From Trichopria drosophilae (Eukaryota; Arthropoda; Insecta; Hymenoptera; Diapriidae), in NCBI GenBank assembly GCA_030407085.1, contig CM059585.1:117045501-117109500 (forward strand): a stretch of 64,000 bases of DNA. The letters run 5' to 3'. Below the pieces are notes generated by a model. That model saw only the letters and a list, made by a program, of their open reading frames with translations, did not search any database and was not told the DNA's origin. Position 1 is the stretch's first letter; every line of letters starts with the position of its first letter. Below are positions 36,173-47,689 of the stretch, one piece after another. Both the position numbers and the translations under genes were made by a program.

Positions 36173-37031
36173 CCACTTCACTGGTAGCCGTTTTCAAATA
36201 AAAAGTGCCAAGAATGGTACGATCCAGTTTTTAAGATATCGACAAACTGTGAAACATGCGTTCCATTTTGTCAAAAACATATCAAATAACGTGTTTTTTT
36301 TAAGTATACATTTTTCTTTATGAAATTTCGACGAGAATGTTAAATATGAGGTTTCTTGGGCCGCTAATACGAATATGATCTCAGAATTTAAAAATTCAAA
36401 ATGATGGATCCAATCTGGCGGACGAAATAAAACAATATTGAAACGTCTCTTTTCACAAGAAATATATTTATCTGAACATGATGTCAAATAAATTTGAAGT
36501 GTGCATTGATTTATAGATTCAAAATAGCGGATCAAAAATACAAAAAATAACAAAAAAAAAAGAAAAAAAATACATAAAAATGGAGTGCAAAATCCTCCCA
36601 CTACCACCTCGTGGTGCACTCAGGGGTCGTTATAATTAACCTGCTAACGGTGGAGGTCAACTGCATAATTTTTTCATTTTACGAAATATTCAAAATTGAG
36701 TCCGCCAAGATAAGGTCAAAATTCATTTTGCACATTCTATTAGCCACCTCGGATATATCATTATGAATTTTGAAAATCTGAGATCAGATTCGTAATCAAT
36801 GACCCCAAAAACCCAAACTTGTTTCAAGCAAATCCGATGAATTTTTTTAAATTTGTCTGCCATCTTGGATCCGCCATTTTGAATTTTAAAACGGTGACCT
36901 CAGATTCGTATTCAGCGACCTAAGAAGCTTCATTGAAAATTGTGGAAGTTATTTAAAAATGTACATATATGATATATTACCAGTCGTGGCACTTTTTTTT
37001 ATACACATATGATACATTATCATTGAAGTGG
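36173..37031. mobile_element. piggyBac-like non-autonomous element, 859 bases
   Basis: TTAA flanks both sides (36,169-36,172 and 37,032-37,035). The ends read CCACTTCACTGGTAGCC on the left and CCACTTCAATGATAATG reverse-complemented on the right. A second inverted block follows inside (AAAAAGTGCCA-GA-TGGTA on both arms). The interior holds repeated wording (TCAGATTCGTA-TCA, GATCCGCCATTTTGAATTTT). A 141-codon minus frame (36,194-36,619) is low-complexity and hydrophobic at its start, with no transposase signature, so I treat it as incidental. Confidence 0.75.
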
Positions 37032-37035
37032 TTAA

Positions 37036-39085
37036 AACAAACAAGTAACAAGTTCCAAGGGAATTAACAATTATCCTCTATTTTGAATCAGTCATATTTC
37101 ATGAAAATGGCATTCTAATCAATTGAAAATTAACATTTTTCTAAAAACTCTGTATGAACTCCAGCTATTAACCAGGAGAAATTGAAATTGTTGAATTTTC
37201 TATGTGGATAGTATTGCAACATTTCAACAAATTTTTAAAACTATCTGTACTATTTAAATACTACACTTTAACGAAGTAGATAAGTTTTTATTCTGAATTG
37301 AAGCATTTAGAACTTAAAAATCGCATTTTTGTAAACGCGGTCGTCTATGAAATACTGCTACTTTGTTGATATTGTTAAGAAGCAAATGTATGATTAAACT
37401 TCACCTTTGCTTAAATCAGTTGTTCGTACACTGACAAAATATGTAAAAATATTCCATTAATACTAAAGAAGAATAGCATTGTCGGAAAAATATGTCTACC
37501 TCCCAAATAATCACTGGAGTGGCTATTCTCCGAGAGAAACACATAATGAAAGCGTATTTTAGTATATTTAATTTAAAATATGCACTGCCGATTTCATTGA
37601 AAGATGTTGTTCGATGTTTTTGAGTATAGAAACGATTCCTAAGTAATTTTTTGAATTGGTTTAAAACCACTGAATCACTGTCTTAATATTTCGGAATCAG
37701 ACAAAACATGTTTTGGTATTGCGATTTTGCTAAAATTAAATAAATAAAATAAAAAACCGAATGCTTAACAATAAAGTATTTTCACTAACTCAATGATTTC
37801 ATTAATAACTACATTTAAAAGCGAATAATCCCATTTTACCATGATTTCTGTAGAAATATAACAAATACTCATTTTAAAGACAATGAATATTGTTGTTAAA
37901 AAACTGACAAAAATGTTTAATATACTTGTCAAAATCTACTAAAAAAATTGTGGACCCAAATGGAATGTATTTAGTAGTCATTTGCAAATTAAAAAATTTT
38001 AAAAAACCCTTGGTTAATGTAAATGAAAAGTTATTTCTAGGCGTTTACACATCATGATAGACCGATAAAAAACTTTTTGGTTTTAAAAATTTTAAGAACA
38101 AAATTAACCGCATCATACATTTTAAAATTTTGATTTTTCATGATATTTTCATGAATTTTGAACGTTGCATGTAATAATAAGATATACTTTTTATTCAGCT
38201 GCATGTCCATGACAAATGTTTCATTTGTTTATTCTAGCCGGTTTGACCAATAAAGTTGAAGTTATTAAGAAAAACTTTTTTTTTTATAAATCCTATCTTC
38301 GGCATTTTAGCAATCAAAAAATCTGAAAAAATCAGAAGGTACTTTCTATACACCTGAAACCAGATATTAACATATTCCATAACTCCAAAGGGGTGAGGGA
38401 TTTCGGTTCACCGTTTTAACATGGAACTATTCATATATTCTTGTAAAAAATTAAAATACAATGTTTATTTAATTTCTATCAATATTTCAATTAGTTGGAT
38501 ACAAACATCTAAGCTCTCAAAATCCTGGAGTCCAATAAACCAGGATAGTTCAAACACCTGACATTTGAAATCTCGACTGTTCAAAATACTGAAGTGCAAA
38601 CAAGAAACTTCTAAAATCAGGTCAAGTCAATGTTTTCACAATGAGGTTTTTGAGTCTCGGGATTTTGACAAGTCGTGCTTTTTATCGTCGGGATTTGGAA
38701 AGTGGAGGTTTCATACTATCAGACTTCTGATACACCAAGATTTTGATACGAAACTATGAAATTTGTTGATTGAATAACACCGTTTTAATAAAGTGGTATT
38801 AAAATAGACAATTACATTATTTTTAACGGTAGGATTAGTTTAACATAACACAACCCATCTTGGGATATCCTGAGGAGCTCCAGAGAATATCGCAATGCAT
38901 GTTTTTGAGCGAAAAAAGGAAACTCCTTATGATATTCCAGGAGAATATAAAAAAACTGCCTTAAATACATCAAAACCTTGACGCAAAGTGCAATCTTTGC
39001 AATTAATGTTAGGTTGCTAAATAATGTAATCGAATCATCTTCCATGATGAACTGGTTAAAATGTATTCAGAATTCAGAACACTCT
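37036..39085. other. AT-rich DNA; degenerate short repeats at 38,540-38,760
   Basis: No gene. Between about 38,540 and 38,760 the sequence is made of loosely similar 20-25-base phrases (TCTCGGGATTTTGACAAG, TCGTCGGGATTTGGAAAG, CCAAGATTTTGATACG). This suggests a heavily decayed minisatellite. The rest is unique AT-rich DNA. Confidence 0.4.
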
Positions 39086-39820
39086 GAGTCATTCCACGTC
39101 AATAATATCAAAACTGAGGTCGATGACTCCAAATTTCTCCAAAATGACATATTTCAACTGTATATTTGAAGGGTATAGAATAGTATACCGACAACCAGAA
39201 TTCAATTCCAACTTTTTTTCTAATAATATATACATTTATATACAGACAAAATTTAGTTATATAGAATTGTGTTATGCAAGTTATATTTTGTCTGGCATGG
39301 ATATAGTACCATCACACTATAATTCGGCGTGTTTTTGAGCGCAGCGAAGTACACCCTATTACGCAGCGCATCAATGACCGTCCCGATGTGCGCTCTTAAA
39401 AAAATCATAACTTTGGAACCGAAGGAGTCTCCATCAATTTTGTTTTTTAAAATGAAAGGCGAGACATTTTTCTACAAGATAACATATCATTTGAAGAAAA
39501 AAAAAGCCCTGGACGGCACTTGAAATTAAGGTTAAAAGATAGTTTATGCAAATTTTTCAGCAAGACATAATTACAAAATTTTTTTCTATTTTTGTATGAA
39601 AATGCTTATTTTTCTGAAGAAAATCATCCTAGTAAAATTAAAATGTGCAAAGTGAAGAACAGATATCGTTTTAAGAAATTCAATGAAGGTGGCCATTTTT
39701 AAATGTTGTAAAAAATATTCTACCATAATGTTTTTCAAATCCATACCCTTCAAATATTTCATTTTGGAAGAATTTGGAGACATCGACCTCAGTTTTGATA
39801 TTTTTGACGTGGAATGACTC
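39086..39820. mobile_element. Element with long (about 80-base) inverted ends, 735 bases
   Basis: The left end (39,086-39,175) reads GAGTCATTCCACGTCAATAA and continues ATATCAAAACTGAGGTCGAT. The right end (39,735-39,820) reverse-complemented matches nearly base for base, up to GAAGGGTAT, apart from a 15-base gap. The interior includes a CpG-rich patch (39,320-39,400) and short frames without motifs. No target duplication is obvious, so the superfamily is open. Confidence 0.75.
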
Positions 39821-40029
39821 GTTACAAATGGAGTTAAATTGATCCCCAATCATTACCAACGTTATCAAAGTATCACTTTTGTTAGTTAAATAATTGAGAT
39901 AAAAGTACTGTGTTAGCCACTCACAGGAAATGTACGAAATTTGTATTTCGGAATACAATAGAAGCCTCCATTAAGGGTTTAAAGTAAACTAGCATAAAGC
40001 TGGAAATAGAACATCGGGAAGGCAATGCA

Positions 40030-40640
40030 CCACTCGTGGCGCAGATATAGGCAGCTTTGTTCGCGCGGCGAATTTGAATATTCCCTTTTAAAAAAACGTT
40101 CCCCAGACAAGTCGCGCGTTTTTATCCCTCCTGCTGAAAGAAAAGTTCCTTTACGGCAAATCGGGCCGGAAAGGTCATTTATTTTCTCGCCCCGTCAATG
40201 GCTCGCGCGCACGTACTCGCGGCTCTCGTCGCCATTACACGGCTTAAGTTATAGCTTTTCATACAGAGACTTTAGAAAGCCATTCATGCCCCCAAAGAGA
40301 GGCGGCCGAATCTTCAATCTCGAGCCCGAACATGCTCGGACGGTTGATAGATGTGGAAATAATTATAGGCGAACTCGTTCGCTCCTGACGCAACGAACAC
40401 CCGCGTCAAATTTTCGGCTCCGTAATGACTCCGAGCGATACGAATTTATACACAAAAGGAGCGTCTACCGAAAATTTATAAGCCGCGGATAAAGGCCGCT
40501 TGACAAATACTCGAAATTTATCTAAATCTCGAATCGGTCGTTTAATAAAAAAGTTCGCCTATTCCCACGAAGTTCGCTCCCCATCTCCTGAAAACGCCCA
40601 GCGAGAAGAAATGGCTCGAGTCGACGTTAAAGATGTAAGT
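40030..40640. other. GC-rich, CpG-rich island with a 155-codon open frame
   Basis: Words such as GCTCGCGCGCACGTACTCGC give this stretch much higher GC than its flanks. The plus frame 40,025-40,492 has an R/S/P-rich translation typical of GC-rich non-coding DNA and shows no domain or signal peptide. I do not call it a gene. Candidate conserved non-coding or regulatory DNA. Confidence 0.35.
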
Positions 40641-40979
40641 TAAACAAACAATTCTGCACGTATGAAGTGCTGAGACAACAAATTGCAATTAAGGGGATCA
40701 TTTGTTTTGTATGTCGCCGTATAACGAAAATAAACATGACTCCATTATTCTCTTAGAAATCGCGCGTGCAACCTTCACCGATGTAAACAATAATAGTTAC
40801 AGATGGATGAAGATACAAACGCGTCGAACTTTCATCCTTCTAATACGACACTGGTATTATTACATTAAAGTTATCAAGACAGTAAAAAATAAAAAAAAAA
40901 TCTCATGAGTGGACAAAATAGACTACTGACATAAACAACTACCTTTGCAATTACCACAAATGCTTCAACCGGAATATTC

Positions 40980-41500
40980 TTGTTAGCGAATTCGACAGGA
41001 ATAATTCCTAGAAATCCATTTCTCAGAACTAGCAACAGTTATGCATAAAATTTGATTTTATTGAACGAAATCCTGAAAATTATTTGTGGAACTAGTACAA
41101 TAACAAAAAATCGTGGAAATGTATTCGTCAAAACAATTCGTAGAGTCAAATTTCATAGAACGTTCCCATTCTTTTTTATTTACGAATGTAATCTAGAATT
41201 CGCGAAATTCCAAGAAATTCAGAACTGAAGGAATTCGAAGATAAACGATTTCTAAAACTTATACTATAATCCAATTATTACACTAATATGCGAAATCAAA
41301 ATATTATAAAGAATTCTTGGAATTTATTTGTAGGAACAATTCGTAGAAGGAAATTCCTGAAACTATTGTACAACAGAATTCAATGCACCGAGAGAATCAT
41401 AGAAACAAATCGGACAATGTATATATGTGTAACATCGAATTTGGTCGACAGAATTGTTCGAAACAAATTCCCGGAAAACAATTTGTAAAGTTTATAACTC
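40980..41500. repeat. GAATTC-rich degenerate repeat tract, part 1
   Basis: Short phrases built on GAATTC, AATTCCT-GAA and TTCGTAGAA recur (for example GCGAATTCGACAGG, TAGAATTCGCG, AGGAATTCGAAG, AAGAATTCTTGG). The same vocabulary fills 42,520-43,960 and 47,690-49,330. No fixed period is visible here. Confidence 0.5.
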
Positions 41501-42519
41501 TTTACTGAAAAGGAATAGCACTCTACTTAACGAAAAGTTGATGTAATAAAAGTGATTCAAATATCGACTATGATTGCAGTTCTGGAAATAGCAATGGCAA
41601 TTCGTCAAAAAAAGAGACTATTTAATATAAGTATTCGTGATGGTCAGACCTATTATTATTGTTATTCATTATGAGTGTTAACCACACATCAGCAAACGTC
41701 GAAAAGAATAACAAATGGTCGTAATTACACATATTCAATAAAATTGTTGGAGCACGTGTATAATTTGTATTCCACGGTATAAAACGACCGCAAAGTAGAT
41801 TTTGTAATTTACATAATCGAAGAAGAATGAGACGAAACCGAAGGAAAGGAAGAAAGGAAAGAAAGATGGAGATAGAGATCGCCCTTAAAAGACGTCGAAG
41901 TGAATCGAAGCTCGTTCGTCTATCTCGCTGTTGGTCGGAGAGAAAGCCGACTAATGCATCGGCGTGGCCCCAGGGTCCTTGGTAATGCCTAATTAATCCA
42001 ATTAATCTAGTCAGGCACAAATGACCGCGTGCGCGAACCTCTCAAAAGCGGCTCTGCACGTATCCGACTGATGGACCGACTGATCCGACATTCCGAGAAA
42101 TTAAAGATTACAGCTGATTTATAGAAATTAATTTTTTAAATCATTGGTCGTCATTAGTGTTCTCTCGTGATGACACGAAGATACATTTTTTCCATGGTAC
42201 CCACCGAGAGCAACTCTTTTCGACTCCCGGAGTCCCACTCAAACAGTAATTTGTCAGAATGAGATTAACGGGTGATTTGTTTAAATTACCAACATGTTAT
42301 TGACAACATGTAGTCCCGTATTATGCATATTTCAAACATATAACATTATTTGATTTCGTTAACTAGAAAAATTCAAATTATTAAAATTATAATCCGCAGA
42401 AAATAAAATTATATTACTTAGAGTTTATTTTTTTTAATTAGATTTCACGTCAATCAAAAGAAGAGTAAAATCACTACAAGAATAAATAAATAATAATTTA
42501 TCAATGAATGCATGGAAAC
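41501..42519. other. No gene recognised; purine-rich patch
   Basis: Bases 41,815-41,885 are purine-rich (GGAAAGGAAGAAAGGAAAGA). A 132-codon minus frame (41,622-42,020) has no domain. Bases 41,880-42,080 are somewhat CpG-richer. Nothing else is seen. Confidence 0.4.
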
Positions 42520-42550
42520 TAATTCATTTGAGCATTCTCTAGAACAAAAT

Positions 42551-43832
42551 TCTTTAAAATTTGGGGAATGGAAATGTTGACATTTTCCGGGAATTATTCG
42601 TTGGCGGAATTCAAAGAAATTATTTGGATTTTACGAATTGATTTCATCACAATTTTTCCTGGAATACTATTCATCCGGGGATGCTAAAAATTAAAACATC
42701 AAATAAATCTACATGAGATTTGGCAAATGATTACAAAGAAATTAATTTGAGGAAGGAATTCATGGAATATTCGTAGAATTGAATTCGACTGAATATTTCC
42801 TTGAACTGTAATTCTTGTCGAAATTCAGAAAATTTACCAAATTTTCATTAAATTCGTCAACAAGACTCCGTGAAGTCAGTGAAATTAATTCCTGGTTGTA
42901 ATGACCCTTTCATAGAACAGTATTTATCAATAGAATGCTGGGAAATTTATTCGCACAGCGATCATTTCCATGAAGTGATTCACAAAATTCTTTAAAATTT
43001 GGAGAATCGAAATGATGACATTTTCAAGGAATTATTCGTCGGCGGAATTCAGAGAAATTATTTTGATTTTACGAATTGATTTCATCAGAATATTTTCTGG
43101 AATAGTATTCATCCGGGGATGCTAAAAATGAAAACATCAAATAAATCTGCATGCGATTTGGCAAATGATTACAAAGAAATTAATTTGAGGAAGGAATTCA
43201 TGGAATATTCGTAGAATTGAATTCGACTGAATATTTGCTTGAACAGTAATTCTTTTCGGAATTCAGAAAAATGACCAAATTTTCATTAAATTCGTCAACA
43301 AGACTCCGTGAAGTCAGTGAAATTAATTCCTGGTTGTAATGACCCTTTCATAGAACAGTATTCATCAATAGAATGCTGGGAAATTTATTCGCACAGCGAT
43401 CATTTCCATGAAGTGATTCTCAAAATTCTTTAAAACTCGGAGAATCGAAATGATGACATTTTCAAGGAATTATTCGTCGGCGGAATTCAGAGAAATTACT
43501 GGGATTTTACGAATTGATTTCATCAGAATATTTCCTGGAATAGTATTCATCCGGGGATGCTAAAAATTAAAACATCAAATAAATCTGCATGAGATTTGGC
43601 AAATGATTACAAAGAAATTAATTTGAGGAAGGAATTCATGGAATATTCGTAGAATTGAATTCGACTGAATATTTGCTTAAACAGTAATTCTTTTCGGAAT
43701 TCAGAAAGTTGACCAAATTTTCATAAAATTCGTCAACAAGACTCCGTGAAGTCAGTGAAATCAATTCCTGGCTATAATCACTCTTTTATAGAACGGAATT
43801 CATCAATAGAACTCGGGAAATTAATTTGCGGA
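42551..43832 (+). repeat. Tandem repeat, 438-base unit, about 2.9 copies
   Basis: The phrase ATTCTTTAAAA recurs at 42,551, 42,989 and 43,427 (counted from the same base), exactly 438 apart both times. Neighbouring copies differ at roughly 7% of positions in the part I compared. Internal phrases are built from GAATTC, AATTCGT and TCATGGAATATTCGTAG, that is, from the vocabulary of the surrounding degenerate tract. The third copy fades after about 43,832. No coding frame persists through the units. It looks like a short satellite-type array. Confidence 0.9.
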
Positions 43833-44220
43833 AGTTAATTCCTATTATACTATTCGTCCGATCATTTCCTAGAATAATATTTAACGTGGAGATTCAGAGA
43901 ATTTACTAAATTCAAAGAAATTCGTCAGAAGTTGAGGATCTTATTTCATGGTTTCAATTACAAGGATCCAGATAGTTAGGAAATATAAGAAGGAGAAGGA
44001 AAAATGTTTTGGAATCAACATTTTTTAAGATTTTCCTGAAACATACCAGAATCGCCTATCAATCTTAAAAAACATACTGTTGCCCAGAAATATAATTATG
44101 AATGGTCACAGATATTACATGACACCTGAAAAAGTCCGTCAATTCATAGTTTGGACGATTCACCATCATGTCATTTCTCCATAATTCGTGCATATGCACA
44201 GAGGGCCGTTAATGCTTAGA
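43833..44220. repeat. GAATTC-type degenerate tract fading into unique DNA
   Basis: To about 43,960 the wording (TAATTCCTA, GGAATTCATCAATAGAA) is still that of the neighbouring array. Beyond that the sequence is unique and AT-rich with no feature. Confidence 0.4.
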
Positions 44221-44640
44221 CTTGGGCTGCTCGATCCGTTCGAATTCATCGGGTCGGTGTGTGTGTGTGTGTGCGTCCGCTTTTGCAAACGGACGGAATA
44301 TATTATCGTTTTGTTCCTGAGCGAGAGCGTATAGCTCGGTGCCGGAGCTGGTTGTCATTGGCTCATTTGTTAGACGCCATCCAAAGCATGCGAGGCCTTG
44401 ATTTAATGCCTCCACCTCGCACGGAGCTGCCCCGCGCGATCTTCGCCGCTCGCTTTGCCGGCCGCGAAACGACGTCCTCTCTTCTCGTATCGAGCGAGAC
44501 TGAAAGAAAGAATCGGAGAGACCAAAGGCGATAGAGTGGGACGTGGATGGAGAAAATAGAATTGTACTGAAAGAGGAAGACGAGGAAGAAAGAAGTGCAT
44601 GGCATGAAAGGAAGACGAACGAATACATGGCAGAAAGCTT
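44220..44640. other. GC-rich island followed by a purine-rich tract
   Basis: A GT dinucleotide run (44,257-44,272) opens a CpG-rich stretch to about 44,480 (CGCGCGATCTTCGCCGCTCG). From 44,480 to 44,630 the plus strand is purine-rich (GAGGAAGACGAGGAAGAAAG). Several frames of 80-150 codons on both strands owe their length to this composition. No domain is visible. Confidence 0.35.
44257..44272. repeat. GT dinucleotide microsatellite
   Basis: A run of GT units, ending at GCGTCC. Confidence 0.9.
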
Positions 44641-45680
44641 TGCAGATGCAGAATTTGAAATAGAAGGAGACGGAGTGACATATCTATTATTTTACTGCTG
44701 TTTATTCCCTCGTCGTATTCAACAATCGCATTGATTGTAATACAATACAACCGAAACAATGAGCAGGAAAAATTCGCTTCTAGGACAATATAATCAAATC
44801 GGAATAGAAATGTCTGCTGGTCCAAAATTTGAGAAACGTATCGTAATAGTAGGAACATTTTTCGTTGAATGGATTTTTAAATAATCACCAATTAGAGTGC
44901 AATTCTGAATTTGGTCAAAGAGATGAATAATTAATCAATGGTGCTAACATCGATATATAAACGACAAGATTCTATCGAAATAAAATCAGGGGACAGTTTC
45001 ATATTAGGGATAACAACATCCAAAAGAGACATCAAGGCCTGTGGAAATACAAAGGAATTTTATGTGCAGTTTCAAGCCTTGGACTTCTTTTTCCATTCGT
45101 GTCGGTTCTCATTGCACTCAGTGGCCACTCAATGCCTTTTCCGAAACGATATTCGTCAAAGCGACAATGAGACGCGTGCAGAACAAACCTAGATGACTTT
45201 GACTAGAACGCTTTGACGAGGCTGCTATGCAATAAAATCTTGGAAAATTACCATCACGAATTCTTGTGTGACATGGACTATAAGTTGTTTCCAATAACAG
45301 CTTTGCTAAAAGATGGTTACATCGTGGTCTTTTTATGTCATAACCAATCCGAGGCTAGCAAGTTGAATCGAGCTGGAAGATTATTTATATTGATTGATTA
45401 TAATTCACAATGATAATTAATCCATACATGGGAACTGCTATAAGAGGAGGAAGTGGAAGTGCATAATCTTTTAGTTACTCCACCCAAACTGTACATGTCA
45501 AGAAATAATATTTGTTTTGCAATGCTTATTTGATGTCCATCAAGTCTATTACGCTTACAAAGCTTGCATTCAAACCCAGAATAATGAGTGGCGAAATAAC
45601 AGCCTAAAACTGTACGGAAATACCTTTCGAGGCCGGAAGTAACCGGGCCTTAGTCAAATCAAGCCCGACCGCAGATTTCC
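44641..45680. other. No gene recognised
   Basis: Unique DNA of mixed composition. Frames of 66-84 codons at 44,938-45,413 have no motif. Nothing else is seen. Confidence 0.45.
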
Positions 45681-46430
45681 ATTTTTTTCAATCGCTCTCC
45701 TTTCTTGCACTTTCTTCCTCTACACCCGGTTCACACGCGTATAGCCGCGGCGTGGCGGCTCCACGTATCGCCGGTCGTACATCCACCCCCTCTGAATGAG
45801 TTGCGCACACGTCGACTATAATTATCCCCAGGTAATCACGACCCACACCACCTTCTTATACCATCGGCCGCTTACCGCAGTCCAGCCACCGTATTCCGCA
45901 AAATTAGTATTTCCATTCCCTGGGAAAAAGGAATGAGTAGCCAAGAAACGAAGAGGTAGAACAAAAAGTCGATGACGATGAACCAGAAGGAGAGGATACG
46001 AATGGGAGTGAGAGAGAAATCCATATGAAAGGACTACAGAAAAAGAGGGAGAAAAGGCACGAAGATCAAGAAGGTAGCCTCCTACACTCACCCTCCATTA
46101 CCTCATTCCACTTGAAGCCGGCGTGTTTATTTTTGCAATTTGCCCTTGCAAGCGCACGGCGCCCCGTAGACCGACAATTAGATTTCCTCGGCGTCGCATT
46201 CGGCTACCGTATAAGTGAAGGGTTTGCGAGATCGCGTCCTTCGTCCCACTCTTACTGGCGCCGATCCGAGAAATCGAGGATCGGTCTGCGGATCCTTTAT
46301 TAGTCGGCCGATGAGTACGGAAATACCTCCGCAGAAGGTCGGGTATGTACCACCGTGTATATTGAGGGAAGAGGGGTGGGGGTCTATAAAAAATGATTAC
46401 GACTTTCGATCCCAACGGGATATTTGATAG
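45680..46430. other. GC-rich, CpG-rich island
   Basis: CCGCGGCGTGGCGGC near 45,745 and CGCACGGCGCCCCG near 46,153 mark the densest parts. Frames on both strands (for example 46,098-46,415 minus, 105 codons) lack domains. A candidate conserved non-coding segment. Confidence 0.35.
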
Positions 46431-46637
46431 AAGTGCCGTTAATTGCCGAACCTCATGTAATCGATTACATTTCCAAATTATTCTGGCATGAGATTATTTC
46501 CGAATGACGGTCTTTCCGAAATCAAATTTGATGAGAAATTGTCATATATTACCTTAAAAATCGTTCTTAGAAAATAGAAGATGATCCAATGTTTACTTCT
46601 TGGTATTACGGCGATTTTACTAGGTGGAAAAAAAAGG

Positions 46638-47603
46638 AAATGAAATGTGCCGGAAGTTTTCGATGTATTTTGGACTGCTGGTAACGAATATCGCAATAAA
46701 ATTTGGCGCTCGGGCGTATTGAAGCCGCTATCTCAAAAAAAAATCACTAAAAAACGTGATTTTTTGGAGTTTTTTGCATTTATCTTGAAAAATATGAGTC
46801 TGACAAAAAAAATGTGTGAAACAAAAATGTAGAGCATGCAATACCCTACAAAAAATGTTTTATACAGTTTCTTCCTAATACGAAGAGTAAGCTCGTAAAT
46901 GAGCGACGAAAGTGAGCATGACGGATTTTTTCAATGTACGTGCGTAATTTTCACAATGTAATTTTTATCATTCGGTTAAAACTAATATCTCTGGGAGGCA
47001 AACTCGAGATGGTAGGCATATTGTTTTTTTAGCGGTGGATCTGGGGGGCCGCAGGACCCTAAGTAGGCAGAATTCTGTAGTCATATATATGACCAAAATC
47101 TATAAATCGGTGTTTAGCGGGACTTCGCGAAACATATATATGACTGCAGAATACTACATACAAGGGGGGCCTGCGGCCCCCAAATCCCCCCGCTAAAAAA
47201 AACCTAACCCACATCCATCACAATATGCCTACCATCTCGAGTTTGCCTCCCACAGATATTAGTTTTAACCGAATGATAAAAATCACATTGAGAAAATTAC
47301 GCACATACTTTGAAAAAATCCATTATGTTCACTTTCGTCGCTCATTTACGAGCTTACTTTTCATGTTAGGAAGACAATGTATAAAACATTTTTTGTAGAG
47401 AATTGCGTGCTCTACATTTTTTGTTTGACACATTTTTTTGTCGGACTCATACTTTTCAAAATAAATGCAAAAAACTCCAAAAAATCACGTGTTTAGCGTT
47501 TTTTTGAGATAGCGGCTTCAATACGCCCGAGCGCCAAATTTTATTGCGATATTCGTTATCAGCGGCCCAAAATACATCGAAAACATCTGGCACATTTCAT
47601 TTT
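46638..47603. mobile_element. Near-perfect 966-base palindrome (foldback element)
   Basis: The left arm (46,638 to about 47,092) and right arm (about 47,132-47,603) are inverted copies around a spacer of about 40 bases (about 47,093-47,131). In a 120-base stretch I compared, about 9 positions differ, so the arms are recent or have been homogenised. The tips are AAATGAAATGTGCC on each side. Nearest the centre the arms hold a G-rich block (TCTGGGGGGCCGCAGG on the left; a C-rich complement on the right) and CATATATATG. No target duplication is evident. Frames in the arms (46,647-46,832; 47,518-47,721) are short and unrecognised. Confidence 0.85.
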
Positions 47604-47689
47604 TGAGGTGAGGCAGTTCTTCTACACTTTTAACATCGAAATAAATTTGTCGAAGCTGTTCCAAGAAGTTATCCATAGAAAAGAATTCG

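Noticed and set aside
36194..36619. 141-codon minus frame as a transposase
   Set aside because: It lies inside the piggyBac-like element, but its start is a low-complexity F/L-rich run encoded by an A-rich stretch, and no catalytic or DNA-binding motif is visible.
40025..40492. 155-codon plus-strand open frame as a gene
   Set aside because: R/S/P-rich translation typical of a GC-rich island, with no domain, no signal peptide and no exon context. Listed only as part of the island.
42551..43832. CRISPR-like array
   Set aside because: Direct repeats are contiguous 438-base units without unique spacers, in a eukaryotic-looking sequence.
44209..44858. Several 80-150-codon frames on both strands
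   Set aside because: Overlapping frames in four registers over a GC-rich and purine-rich tract; their length follows from composition and none has a domain.
45612..46328. Repeat pair sharing TACGGAAATACCT
   Set aside because: The match is about 13 bases and does not extend, so it is likely coincidence.
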